A stretch of DNA of 33,351 bases. Origin: a virus. Position numbers and translations under genes: made by a program. The notes beneath the pieces are model-generated. The model searched no databases. It was not told where the DNA came from and saw only the letters and a list, made by a program, of their open reading frames with translations. Numbering within the stretch: the stretch's first letter is position 1; each line of letters starts with the position of its first letter. The stretch spans positions 1 through 33,351 of IMG/VR virus record IMGVR_UViG_3300037847_004692. One strand, 5' to 3'. This document shows positions 17,446-24,507 of the stretch, one piece after another.

Positions 17446-18615
17446 ATGGAGTTCATCAAAGAAACAAAAAAATCAATCGAAGGGATGACAGTTTTTAATT
17501 CAAATAAAACTGATCTTAAGAAACAACCAATGTTCTTTGGGGCTCCTTTAGGAGTCCAAAGATATGACACTTACAAGTATCCTATCTTTGATAAGTTGAC
17601 ACAACAACAGTTAGGATATTTTTGGAGACCAGAAGAAGTATCACTACAGAAAGATCGTGCGGACTATCAGACACTACGCCCAGAACAGAAGCACATTTTT
17701 ACCAGCAATCTTAAATACCAGATCATGCTGGATTCTGTACAAGGGCGTGGTCCTGGGATGGCTTTTATGCCATACTGCTCACTACCTGAACTTGAAGCTT
17801 GTATGACTATCTGGGAAACTATGGAAATGATCCATAGTCGTTCTTACACATACATCATTAAGAATGTTTACTCTGATCCTTCAGAAGTATTTGATACTAT
17901 TCTAGACGACAAAAAGATTCTAAGTCGTGCAGAAACTGTAACTAAAGCATATGATGAGTTGATTGCAATGGCTCATCAATATGACACTGGTAATATGTGG
18001 AAGACGGACTTTAAAGATTCTCCTACAGCAAGATGGGAGGCAAAAGAACTCAAACGTAAACTATATCGTGCAGTTGTAAATGTAAATATCCTTGAGGGTA
18101 TTCGTTTCTATGTTTCATTTGCATGTACATTTGCTTTTGGTGAACTCAAACTCATGGAAGGATCTGCAAAGATTATTTCTTTGATTGCTCGTGATGAAAG
18201 TCAACACCTAGTAATTACTCAGAACATTCTTAAGAATTGGGCGAATGGTGATGATCCTGAGATGTTAGAGATTATGCAGGAAGAGGAAGAAAATGTATAT
18301 CAGATGTTTAGATCTTGCGTAGACGAAGAGAAGGAATGGGCAGAGTATCTGTTCAAGGATGGATCTATGATTGGTCTGAATGCAAAACTACTTGATTCTT
18401 ATGTTGAGTGGATTGCTAATCGTCGCATGAAAGCTGTTGGTCTAAATCCAATTTATGATATCCCTGCAAAGAATAATCCTCTACCTTGGACAGAACATTG
18501 GTTGAACTCCAAGATGATGCAGAACGCTCCTCAAGAAACTGAGATTGAATCTTATGTTATTGGAGGTATTAAACAGGATGTTAAGAAAGATACGTTCGCT
18601 AATTTCCAGTTATGA
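17446..18615 (+). CDS. nrdB: ribonucleoside-diphosphate reductase beta subunit, class Ia
   Basis: This small subunit (389 residues) carries the diiron-tyrosyl radical cofactor. Visible are iron-ligand helices with LEACMTIWETMEMIHSRSY, where E, H and the radical tyrosine of HSRSYTYII match E. coli Y122 context; NILEGIRFYVSFACTFAFGE; and IARDESQHLVITQNI with further Glu and His ligands. An AAGGAG site (17433-17438) precedes the ATG by seven bases. It pairs with NrdA eleven bases upstream. The stop overlaps a possible 55-residue ORF. Confidence 0.96.
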   Translation: MEFIKETKKSIEGMTVFNSNKTDLKKQPMFFGAPLGVQRYDTYKYPIFDKLTQQQLGYFWRPEEVSLQKDRADYQTLRPEQKHIFTSNLKYQIMLDSVQGRGPGMAFMPYCSLPELEACMTIWETMEMIHSRSYTYIIKNVYSDPSEVFDTILDDKKILSRAETVTKAYDELIAMAHQYDTGNMWKTDFKDSPTARWEAKELKRKLYRAVVNVNILEGIRFYVSFACTFAFGELKLMEGSAKIISLIARDESQHLVITQNILKNWANGDDPEMLEIMQEEEENVYQMFRSCVDEEKEWAEYLFKDGSMIGLNAKLLDSYVEWIANRRMKAVGLNPIYDIPAKNNPLPWTEHWLNSKMMQNAPQETEIESYVIGGIKQDVKKDTFANFQL

Positions 18616-18779
18616 CCAAAGATTTTGGGAGTGGTTGGAGGGCCCGCGCAATAGCAGACCCTCTGTTAACAGACAAACAGTGGACTCTATTAAATCTAGG
18701 TCCAACCAGTCTGTCAGAAGCATTCCAATTACAAGCAATAAAATGGAAATACCAGATCCGTGGGATTAGGGAGTCGTAA
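18612..18779 (+). CDS. possible small protein coupled to nrdB (55 aa)
   Basis: A 55-codon ORF starting in an ATGA overlap with the nrdB stop and ending with a TAA inside the loop of the following terminator. Its translation includes DPLLTDKQWTLLNLGPTSLS, which looks protein-like. A competing frame is open over the same bases to a TAG at 18767-18769, so the frame choice rests on the overlap. No ribosome-binding site is visible. Function unknown. Confidence 0.45.
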   Translation: MTKDFGSGWRARAIADPLLTDKQWTLLNLGPTSLSEAFQLQAIKWKYQIRGIRES

Positions 18780-18793
18780 GACTCCCTTTTTTT
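18769..18793 (+). terminator. rho-independent terminator after nrdB
   Basis: GGGAGTC (18769-18775) pairs with GACTCCC (18780-18786) around a GTAA loop, followed by seven T residues. Confidence 0.88.
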
Positions 18794-18796
18794 GTA

Positions 18797-18804
18797 TCTA
18801 AATA
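18797..18804 (+). promoter_or_regulatory. late promoter motif TCTAAATA
   Basis: TCTAAATA lies three bases after the T run of the nrdB terminator and 22 bases before the ATG at 18826. The terminator-then-late-promoter order repeats that at 11968-11997. Confidence 0.6.
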
Positions 18805-18825
18805 AAGGTGGTAAGGTATAAGTTT

Positions 18826-19143
18826 ATGTTGTCAACAGAGTATCGTTTGCGGATGGAATATATCTGCAAACGGATTGCTAATAATGAAGAGGTTCAGATA
18901 AGCGACATGATCTGGGCTCAGAAACTAGCTAAAGCGAATAGATCAGCAGAATCAATGTTGCGTATGGCTAGAAGACAATCGACGCTTCCAGACGCGCCTG
19001 AAGGTGGCTTAGACGATTTTATGAATAGGATGGACTTGGGCGATCCAGATCCATCCAATCACAGAAAAGGGTTTAGTGGAGCTGATGAAATTGTTGACTG
19101 GTTTAGACAAGAAAAATCTGATGACTGGAGACAAAGGGATTGA
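18826..19143 (+). CDS. hypothetical late protein (105 aa)
   Basis: A 105-residue helical, charged protein (YICKRIANNEEVQISDMIWA). I chose the ATG at 18826 with a TAAGG site about nine bases upstream; an in-frame GTG at 18808 lies too close to the promoter. The C-terminal half (GGLDDFMNRMDLGDPDPSNH) is acidic and probably flexible. No function recognised. Its TGA stop is part of the following -35 box. Confidence 0.68.
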   Translation: MLSTEYRLRMEYICKRIANNEEVQISDMIWAQKLAKANRSAESMLRMARRQSTLPDAPEGGLDDFMNRMDLGDPDPSNHRKGFSGADEIVDWFRQEKSDDWRQRD

Positions 19144-19168
19144 CAAGTATCTAATATCTCAGTAAAAT
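19140..19168 (+). promoter_or_regulatory. sigma70-type early promoter overlapping a stop codon
   Basis: TTGACA (19140-19145), a 17-base spacer and TAAAAT (19163-19168). The TGA inside the -35 box is the stop of the upstream gene. It lies about 50 bases before the nuclease ATG. Confidence 0.7.
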
Positions 19169-19220
19169 AACTCTGCCAGGGTTGAAAGGGAAATATATAG
19201 CTTATACTTAAGACTATAAT

Positions 19221-19556
19221 ATGAAACCTCAGAGTGCAAAAGCTAAGGGAAGAAATCTGCAGAAGTGGGTTAGACAACAATTAATTGAAAGATTAGATAT
19301 TCATCCAGAAGACGTAGAGTCTAGATCTATGGGAGCTGGTGGTGAAGATTTAATTATGGCACGTGCTGCTCGAGAAAGGTTTCCACATAGTATTGAGTGT
19401 AAGAATGTGGAGAAACTAAATGTGTGGGAAGCTTACGAACAAGCTAAAGCTAATTGTGGTAAGTATGAACCAATTGTTGTTATGAAAAAAAATCACAAAA
19501 AACCATTGGTAGTTGTTGATGCTGAATACTTTATTGAACTATTTGAAGATAAATAG
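19221..19556 (+). CDS. PD-(D/E)XK-type nuclease, possibly resolvase-like
   Basis: A 111-residue protein with a compact nuclease signature. An N-terminal helix is followed by GAGGEDLIM (D43) and SIECKN (E59-x-K61), and then a conserved-type helix VWEAYEQAKANCG (Q74). This D...ExK...Q pattern is typical of small PD-(D/E)XK enzymes, including archaeal-type Holliday-junction resolvases and restriction-like enzymes. A role in branch resolution during packaging or recombination is inference. An early promoter lies upstream, and the TAG stop is embedded in a late promoter motif. Confidence 0.78.
   Translation: MKPQSAKAKGRNLQKWVRQQLIERLDIHPEDVESRSMGAGGEDLIMARAARERFPHSIECKNVEKLNVWEAYEQAKANCGKYEPIVVMKKNHKKPLVVVDAEYFIELFEDK
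19548..19555 (+). promoter_or_regulatory. late promoter motif GATAAATA overlapping a stop codon
   Basis: GATAAATA runs into the TAG stop (19554-19556) of the nuclease gene, 28 bases before the ATG at 19576. It would drive the holin-like, petE and membrane-protein unit late in infection. Confidence 0.55.
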
Positions 19557-19575
19557 AACGCCTCGTTTCTTATCA

Positions 19576-19854
19576 ATGGAGTCTAATCCAAAGAAGAAAG
19601 AGGAAACCAAAAAGGAAAATAAATTTGAATGGGCTGATGAAGGGGTTTCTACCCTGGTGCGTGTTATTATTCTTGGGTGGTCAGCAGCAATACTGACTCT
19701 TAATTATGTAACTGTTCCTGGTATTCCTCAAAAAAATATCGATCCAACGTTTATTGCCTCTGTCTTTACAGGTACGCTAGCTACTTTTGGCGTTGTGCCT
19801 GCTAAGAAAAAAGAAGAAAAATCTGAAGAAAAGAAAGATGAAAAAATTTCTTAG
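19576..19854 (+). CDS. two-segment membrane protein, holin-like
   Basis: A 92-residue protein with charged termini and two hydrophobic segments: about 24-46 (STLVRVIILGWSAAILTLNY) and about 57-74 (PTFIASVFTGTLATFGVV). The C-terminus is Lys/Glu-rich (AKKKEEKSEEKKDEK). Short length, two membrane helices and highly charged tails fit a class II holin, but holins have no diagnostic motif. I chose the ATG at 19576 because it begins just after the late promoter. It overlaps petE by 17 bases. Confidence 0.7.
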   Translation: MESNPKKKEETKKENKFEWADEGVSTLVRVIILGWSAAILTLNYVTVPGIPQKNIDPTFIASVFTGTLATFGVVPAKKKEEKSEEKKDEKIS

Positions 19855-20170
19855 TGCAATCGTTCTAATTCTCACAATTTTTGTTGCTGGTCCTGCATGG
19901 GCAGTTGATGTTCAAATGGGTTCCAGTGGTAATCTAGTGTTTGATCCTGCAGAAGTTACTATTTCTGCTGGTGAATCAGTTCATTTTGTAAATAATATGT
20001 TACCACCACATAATGTTGTAGTAGAAGATCATCCAGAACTTTCACATGAAGCATTAGCAATGATGCCTGGTGAAGAGTTTGATGTTGCTTTTCCTACTGC
20101 AGGTGACTATACATACTGGTGTGGTCCACATAAGGGCGCTGGTATGATTGGTACTGTACACGTTGAGTAA
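19838..20170 (+). CDS. petE: plastocyanin
   Basis: A type I blue-copper electron carrier between cytochrome b6f (or alternative donors) and photosystem I in the thylakoid lumen. The 110 residues start with a signal peptide (cleavage predicted after WA at 22). Copper ligands are H58 in MLPPHNV, C95 and H98 in YWCGPHKGAGM, and M103. The hallmark YWCGPHKGAGMIGTV is complete, so the protein is probably functional. The start is the ATG at 19838 because the signal peptide begins there. It lies downstream of a late-type motif. It is an auxiliary metabolic gene of cyanobacterial origin. Confidence 0.95.
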   Translation: MKKFLSAIVLILTIFVAGPAWAVDVQMGSSGNLVFDPAEVTISAGESVHFVNNMLPPHNVVVEDHPELSHEALAMMPGEEFDVAFPTAGDYTYWCGPHKGAGMIGTVHVE

Positions 20171-20176
20171 ATTAAA

Positions 20177-20407
20177 ATGCAAAAAGTAATTAATGTTATT
20201 GCACTTCTATCGGGACTGACCTCATTGGCAGTTATCGGTGGGAGTGTTTATGTTATTGTGAATCAAGAAGCATGGCAGGAAAGAGCTAGAGAACGTTTAA
20301 CTGAGGTTATTACCGAAGGTGTTACTAGATCTCTTCCTGGTCTTTTAGATTCAGCTATTCCAAAGGTGCCAGAAGTTACTGGACCTGCTATCCCTAAACT
20401 ACCATGA
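20177..20407 (+). CDS. small membrane protein (76 aa)
   Basis: A 76-residue protein with one hydrophobic segment (VINVIALLSGLTSLAVIGGS, about 4-23) followed by a soluble amphipathic helix (WQERARERLTEVITEGVTRS) and a proline-rich tail (IPKVPEVTGPAIPKLP). It is six bases after petE and overlaps the next ORF by four. Function unknown. Confidence 0.75.
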   Translation: MQKVINVIALLSGLTSLAVIGGSVYVIVNQEAWQERARERLTEVITEGVTRSLPGLLDSAIPKVPEVTGPAIPKLP

Positions 20408-21027
20408 GTTTATACAACCACGAAAAAGAAGATTCTATTGCATCAGAAACAAAGAAACCTTCTGGATGGAAAATAATTATCACCACTGCTGGTGCATTAT
20501 TCGCTATCTCACACTTAGGTCTTCTGGGTTATCTGATTGACAGGAAAGCGGAACCCCCGACAGTTCCTACAATTAATCTTCCTCGTGGTCCTTACTCATC
20601 GTATAAAATTGAAGCCGGTAAAGATGGTTATACTATCGAATACCGTGCAAATGATCCCAAAGTCTTAGAGTCCAGTAGTTCATTAGATCTTGATCGTGAA
20701 AAGAAAGGACTCTTTGGCGGAGGATCTGAGACTCGTAGTGAATATCGTAGAGATCAATACACTATGGAAGGTGTTAGAAATATGGGAGGTGCAACAGGTG
20801 AAGTGGGAAAGATGAATGCTCAAAGCGCCGAGTGTATAGCGGCGGACGCTGGAGCACGGTCACAAGGTGCAATGGCAGGTAGTGCAATTGCTGCTGGTGT
20901 TGTTGTCCCTGCTGTCTCCAGTATTCCATATATTGGTTGGTTAGCTGGTGGTTGGGCTTTATTGTTAGGTCAACAAGCAGGATCTGAAATAGGATCCGAA
21001 GTAGGTAGTGCGTTTACTGATTGCTAA
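20404..21027 (+). CDS. membrane-associated protein with Gly/Ala-rich C-terminus
   Basis: A 207-residue protein. One membrane segment lies near 22-45 (WKIIITTAGALFAISHLGLL), followed by a soluble domain (YKIEAGKDGYTIEYRANDPK) and a C-terminal hydrophobic Gly/Ala region (about 154-188; AGSAIAAGVVVPAVSS...). The last residue is Cys. The glycine-zipper-like tail could insert into a membrane. It shares junctions with both neighbours (ATGA and TAATG overlaps). Function unknown. Confidence 0.75.
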   Translation: MSLYNHEKEDSIASETKKPSGWKIIITTAGALFAISHLGLLGYLIDRKAEPPTVPTINLPRGPYSSYKIEAGKDGYTIEYRANDPKVLESSSSLDLDREKKGLFGGGSETRSEYRRDQYTMEGVRNMGGATGEVGKMNAQSAECIAADAGARSQGAMAGSAIAAGVVVPAVSSIPYIGWLAGGWALLLGQQAGSEIGSEVGSAFTDC

Positions 21028-21830
21028 TGGATATTCCTATTATTACTGGTGCGAGTATTGATATCAAAGATATTCGTGTTGATGATATTAAAACATATCG
21101 ATATACACCACCATCAATTCCCACTGCACCACCAATAACTGTTGATATCGGTGTTCCTGTTGTAGACATTCCTGGATGTGTAGAGGCACATGAAACGAAC
21201 AACGCCAAAAACAACGAAATCAAGTCTGATGACGAAAGAGGACTGGTTACGTATTGTGACGCTGGCATCCCTAGTTATAATCCTATTCAGTTTGAACCTG
21301 AACAGATGATTATGACGAGTCCTGCTCCTGTCCCTAAGACACAGACACCAGAGACTCCAGAAGTTCCTAAGACACCAGAAGTAAAACCACCTCCACCTAA
21401 GACAGTAAAGATAGAATGTCCTACTAAAGTACAGAAAGCACAAGAACCTGTAGGAACATATGTCAATGGGTTTAGAGAGGTTGTCACTGGTTACAAACTC
21501 ATCGACAAGACTTGTGTCCAGTTAACAGAAAAAGTCCCGCTACCTCAACAGATAGTAGCGGGACTTCCTAGTGGCGGACAAGTAGTTCAGGTGGGAGGTG
21601 TTGCTGTTATTGCAACTACTTCGGCACTGCTTGCAAAACCTCTTGCTGATCTTTTGTTAAAAGCGGTGAAACCTGCTGTGAAGAAAGTGGTGAAGAAGGT
21701 TGCCGCGATAAGGGGTAAGACTCTCCCAACGAAGAGCTCAGGGGAGCGCCGAGCTGAGCAGCGTCAGATGAACCGCGCTGTGCGGGAACTTCGATCGGTG
21801 TTTCCAAGACAGAAGGTTCGGAAGGAATAG
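21027..21830 (+). CDS. proline-rich protein with hydrophobic segment and basic C-terminus
   Basis: A 267-residue protein starting at the ATG that shares its A with the upstream TAA. The middle is Pro/Thr/Lys-rich (VPKTQTPETPEVPKTPEVKP). A hydrophobic stretch (GGVAVIATTSALLAKPLADL) is followed by a strongly basic tail (KPAVKKVVKKVAAIRGK, then Arg-rich). The last 215 bases overlap antisense with the minus-strand gene ending at 21616. A minus-strand terminator is embedded at 21529-21566. Function unknown; virion or membrane role possible. Confidence 0.72.
   Translation: MDIPIITGASIDIKDIRVDDIKTYRYTPPSIPTAPPITVDIGVPVVDIPGCVEAHETNNAKNNEIKSDDERGLVTYCDAGIPSYNPIQFEPEQMIMTSPAPVPKTQTPETPEVPKTPEVKPPPPKTVKIECPTKVQKAQEPVGTYVNGFREVVTGYKLIDKTCVQLTEKVPLPQQIVAGLPSGGQVVQVGGVAVIATTSALLAKPLADLLLKAVKPAVKKVVKKVAAIRGKTLPTKSSGERRAEQRQMNRAVRELRSVFPRQKVRKE
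21529..21566 (-). terminator. minus-strand rho-independent terminator inside a plus-strand gene
   Basis: A perfect 12-base inverted repeat (21532-21543 with 21555-21566, loop of 11). Read on the minus strand the stem is followed by TTTTT. It lies 50 bases beyond the stop of the minus-strand gene at 21616. On the plus strand no T run follows, so termination should be one-directional. Confidence 0.8.
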
Positions 21831-22611
21831 CGTGTACGTGTGGGTGAGTATGTCCTGGTGGATTATTAACTACGACATCAGCACACACAGAATAATATGG
21901 TGACTTGGGATGAAAGCGAATTCCTTTTAACATTAAATCGCCACAATTTTTAAGACGAGCGATCTCGAAGTCGAGTCTTTTATTAGCAACTAACTGTTGG
22001 TTTAGTTCAATCTGAGTTCGTGCTGCTTGTTTACATTGTTCTTGTAACTCTTTATCAAGTGGTGTGCTCCATGTCATGGAGAAACCAATACCAAGATTAT
22101 AATTATCTTTCTGTCCTGTTCTTGTGGGAACTTGATAGAGAATATCGCCTGGATTATCGGGAGCGCCATCCTCGTCAATATCTCTCATATCATATACAGG
22201 AGAGTCATAGTATGCTTCATATGGTCTTGTGAAAGAACCACTACCTGTTACGTAAGGGGTGAAATTTCTAGTGGGTCCTTGACACTGAATTCCCCCTCCG
22301 TATGTGTTAGTGATGTATGGGCCTTGTAATACTTGTATCGCCTGATTTGTAACAGAACCACTAGAATTAGCAACAGGAGCAGCTGTTGCGCTAACACCGC
22401 CAACATTAGCCAGTGCTTGAGACGGGAAAAATACACTGGTAACACCTATTGCGAGAAGATTGAGGTAGTGTCTGTGACGCTTTGAATTTCTGTGGTTCTT
22501 TGAATAATCGTTTGGTTGCTTAGCCCAGGTCCTGAATACGTTTCTGTAAATTGAAACGCTGCTCCTGGTGTTGTTTGTGTGAACGTGGGTTTGTTTTGTA
22601 CTCCTGTCCAT
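21616..22611 (-). CDS. exported-type protein with internal signal-like segment
   Basis: The reading frame is 331 codons from the only ATG (22611), but a signal-peptide-like stretch begins only near residue 50 (RHYLNLLAIGVTSVFFPSQALA). The mature part would start near NVGGVSATAAPVANSSGSV and includes RPYEAYYDSPVYDMRDIDED, several Cys, and a His/Pro-rich GHTHPHVHAIP segment. No ATG, GTG or TTG lies close to the signal segment. The true start is therefore unclear: a 166-base overlap with the upstream gene, a rare start codon, or a frameshift. The 3' end overlaps antisense with the plus-strand gene by 215 bases. Function unknown. Confidence 0.65.
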   Translation of the reverse strand: MDRSTKQTHVHTNNTRSSVSIYRNVFRTWAKQPNDYSKNHRNSKRHRHYLNLLAIGVTSVFFPSQALANVGGVSATAAPVANSSGSVTNQAIQVLQGPYITNTYGGGIQCQGPTRNFTPYVTGSGSFTRPYEAYYDSPVYDMRDIDEDGAPDNPGDILYQVPTRTGQKDNYNLGIGFSMTWSTPLDKELQEQCKQAARTQIELNQQLVANKRLDFEIARLKNCGDLMLKGIRFHPKSPYYSVCADVVVNNPPGHTHPHVHAIPSEPSVLETPIEVPAQRGSSDAAQLGAPLSSSLGESYPLSRQPSSPLSSQQVSPLLTKDQQEVLQAVPK

Positions 22612-22889
22612 GTCGATGTCACTCCATCAATAGTTACATTGTTTGTACCTGTCCCTGGGGAAAGGTTGCCATTAGCCGTAACACCACTACCAGTAGCTGA
22701 GTACTGATAACCAGTGTTGTAATCCATAGAGTTTATGGTTTCTGTAATTTTTTGTGTGGTCTCTGTATGGCTGGTCATTGAGCCTTGTGTAAAATTTGGC
22801 ACAACTGGCACTGTGTGTCCAGGTTGCACCAAACCATGTATTACGCCAAGAACCAATCCGAGACCGATCGCTTCCTGTAATCTAGACAT
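22446..22889 (-). CDS. hypothetical protein with N-terminal hydrophobic segment (147 aa)
   Basis: A 147-residue protein. The N-terminus (AIGLGLVLGVIHGLVQPG) is a signal or anchor segment. The rest is Thr/Ser/Gly-rich and beta-prone (TQKITETINSMDYNTGYQYS). It contains TPGAAFQFTETYSGPG, closely matching TPGAAFSFSQSYTQGD in the upstream gene, which suggests the two are distant paralogues. It is the middle gene of the minus-strand island. Function unknown. Confidence 0.72.
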   Translation of the reverse strand: MSRLQEAIGLGLVLGVIHGLVQPGHTVPVVPNFTQGSMTSHTETTQKITETINSMDYNTGYQYSATGSGVTANGNLSPGTGTNNVTIDGVTSTWTGVQNKPTFTQTTPGAAFQFTETYSGPGLSNQTIIQRTTEIQSVTDTTSIFSQ

Positions 22890-22897
22890 ATTTATAC

Positions 22898-23395
22898 TCA
22901 GTCGATAACGGTGATCTCGCTAACAAATTGACCTATTCCACTGGTTCCAGCTCCACCTGCGGTGATTGTAAGGACTCCAGCAGAGGTGACAGTTCCAGCA
23001 AGATCTCCAGCAGCACCTGCAGCGTATGAAGTGGTGTTAGAAAAGTTGGGCACTGTACCTACAGTCGCAGCACTAGTTGGGACTGCATCGCCTTGAGTAT
23101 AAGATTGGCTAAAACTAAATGCTGCCCCAGGAGTATCTTGGGTTGCTGCAATAGTTCCTGGAGAATATACACCAGAGGTAATAGTACCAGCGGAAACTGT
23201 GTTTGCAGTGCTTCCATCCGTGGTATCAATATTTGAACCACTTATGCTGAAGGTAGAACCAATTCTGGTTGCCTGTGTTCTTGCAGCATCCACGGTAAGT
23301 TGAACACTGGAAGAGTGTTTAGATACTAAACCACCTGCTTGTACTGCAGATGATGTCATCAAAATCATTCCAAAAGCAAGTAATGCTCTGTTCAT
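22898..23395 (-). CDS. exported hypothetical protein (165 aa)
   Basis: A 165-residue protein with a clear signal peptide (MNRALLAFGMILMTSSAVQA, cleaved before GGLV). The mature part is Ser/Thr/Gly/Ala-rich and beta-prone, with TPGAAFSFSQSYTQGD shared with the neighbour. A late motif (TCTAAATA, minus strand at 23431-23424) lies just upstream. It is the first gene of the island. Function unknown; a secreted or periplasmic fibre-like protein is conceivable. Confidence 0.75.
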   Translation of the reverse strand: MNRALLAFGMILMTSSAVQAGGLVSKHSSSVQLTVDAARTQATRIGSTFSISGSNIDTTDGSTANTVSAGTITSGVYSPGTIAATQDTPGAAFSFSQSYTQGDAVPTSAATVGTVPNFSNTTSYAAGAAGDLAGTVTSAGVLTITAGGAGTSGIGQFVSEITVID

Positions 23396-23423
23396 GGTTT
23401 GGAAAAAAATACGGACCTCTTTC

Positions 23424-23431
23424 TATTTAGA
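23424..23431 (-). promoter_or_regulatory. minus-strand late promoter motif TCTAAATA
   Basis: Reverse complement of TATTTAGA at 23424-23431, 29 bases before the minus-strand ATG at 23395. It faces away from the plus-strand late motif at 23466, giving divergent late promoters. Confidence 0.6.
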
Positions 23432-23465
23432 TATCAAGACATTTTTTAAAAATCGAATGTTTAGG

Positions 23466-23473
23466 AATAAATA
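23466..23473 (+). promoter_or_regulatory. late promoter motif AATAAATA
   Basis: AATAAATA 23 bases before the ATG at 23496, divergent from the minus-strand motif at 23431. Confidence 0.5.
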
Positions 23474-23495
23474 TCTACAGATATATTTTTTCACT

Positions 23496-23663
23496 ATGCC
23501 AACAGGAGAAATGAAAAAAATAGATATCTATGCAAGAGTACTTAAATTAAAAAACGATTTATCTCAAGGTGATTATAAATCAGAATGGGATAATTATGCT
23601 AAACTAAAGGCACATGCAGTTCTTAACGACGTATTGGATATTATAAATGAATATAGATACTGA
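23496..23663 (+). CDS. small hypothetical protein (55 or 50 aa)
   Basis: A small helical protein (IDIYARVLKLKNDLSQGDYK... VLNDVLDIINEYRY). Two starts are possible: 23496, or 23511 (MKKIDIYAR), which has AGGAG only two bases away. A longer frame to 23394 would run through both late promoters and is unlikely. Its end overlaps the next tiny ORF by 17 bases. Function unknown. Confidence 0.65.
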   Translation: MPTGEMKKIDIYARVLKLKNDLSQGDYKSEWDNYAKLKAHAVLNDVLDIINEYRY

Positions 23664-23793
23664 GATACAAAAAATTATGGAGGCTATACGTCGAATGAAA
23701 AATGATGTTTTGATGGAAGAACCATGTCCGATTTATGAAGCGGACGAATCAGACTGGGAGGATTTCTGGTATGGACCTGATGCAGAAGATTAA
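23647..23793 (+). CDS. tiny acidic protein before PTOX (48 aa)
   Basis: A 48-codon ORF beginning MNIDTEIQKIMEAIRRMKND and ending ESDWEDFWYGPDAED. It overlaps the previous ORF by 17 bases and the PTOX start by 23. Its sequence is acidic with several Trp/Tyr residues. A GGGAGG site inside it serves the PTOX gene. Function unknown, but the tight tiling supports translation. Confidence 0.55.
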   Translation: MNIDTEIQKIMEAIRRMKNDVLMEEPCPIYEADESDWEDFWYGPDAED

Positions 23794-24283
23794 TGCAGTA
23801 ACTTTAACTTTTACTGTTACTGTGTTGGATTACCTTTATCGTGGTCGTGATTTCCAACGATTCTGGGTGCTTGAGGAAATTGCTCGGGCACCTTATTTTG
23901 CATTCCTGAGTGTGTTACATTTAAGGGAATCTATGGGACTTCGTGGACCAGAACATGTATACTTGATGAAAGAGCACTTTGCACAATCTATCAATGAAAC
24001 AGAGCATCTGGAATATATGGAAAGTCGGGGCGGTAATGCTTATTGGATCGATCGCTTTGTTGCCAAACACCTCGTCCTTATCTATTATTGGGTCAATGTG
24101 GTTTATTACTGGGTGGCTCCTAGGACTGCATACCACTTGTCTTATGAAATAGAAATTCATGCTGCAGAAACTTATGCAAAGTATCTTGCTTTAAATGGAC
24201 ATGATGACAAGATCCTTGAAATTTTAAATGATGAGTTAGATCACTCAAGAGAATTACATAATGCAATGGAGATGATCAAATGA
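23771..24283 (+). CDS. PTOX: plastoquinol terminal oxidase (alternative oxidase family)
   Basis: A membrane-bound diiron plastoquinol:oxygen oxidoreductase that drains electrons from plastoquinol to water, found in many cyanophages. The 170 residues contain the AOX/PTOX iron-binding segments: LEEIARAPYF (E35 region), NETEHLEYM (E76, H79), YEIEIHAAETY and NDELDHSRELH (E155, H158). Hydrophobic helices (VLIYYWVNVVYYWV) give monotopic membrane attachment. I chose the ATG at 23771 because GGGAGG lies nine bases upstream; 23735 would give an unusual N-terminus. It is shorter than plant PTOX, as expected for the phage version. Confidence 0.92.
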   Translation: MDLMQKINAVTLTFTVTVLDYLYRGRDFQRFWVLEEIARAPYFAFLSVLHLRESMGLRGPEHVYLMKEHFAQSINETEHLEYMESRGGNAYWIDRFVAKHLVLIYYWVNVVYYWVAPRTAYHLSYEIEIHAAETYAKYLALNGHDDKILEILNDELDHSRELHNAMEMIK

Positions 24284-24507
24284 AAAAGGATTGGATTTGG
24301 CAAGGTGGTCCAGTCGAACCACCTGAACGACTAACTAAAGCTGATGTACAGGAGATGATTGATGATGCTATACGAAAACACAATCGTAATGCTTCAATTA
24401 TTTCAATGTGTGTTGGCTGGGTTGTTCTTGCACTTTTTGCTGAAGGTTTGCTTCGACTTATTGGAGTTATAGATCCACTCTTCCCATGGCTGAAAATCAC
24501 GTTATAG
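24280..24507 (+). CDS. small membrane protein after PTOX (75 aa)
   Basis: A 75-residue protein coupled by ATGA to PTOX. The N-terminal part (KKDWIWQGGPVEPPERLTKA) is soluble and a hydrophobic segment lies at about 40-62 (IISMCVGWVVLALFAEGLLR). It may be a membrane partner of PTOX, by position only. The stop overlaps the next ORF by 22 bases. Confidence 0.7.
   Translation: MKKDWIWQGGPVEPPERLTKADVQEMIDDAIRKHNRNASIISMCVGWVVLALFAEGLLRLIGVIDPLFPWLKITL

Noticed and set aside
19215-19220. TATAAT directly before the nuclease ATG
   Set aside because: It would start transcription inside the gene, with no -35 at proper spacing; the promoter at 19140 fits better.
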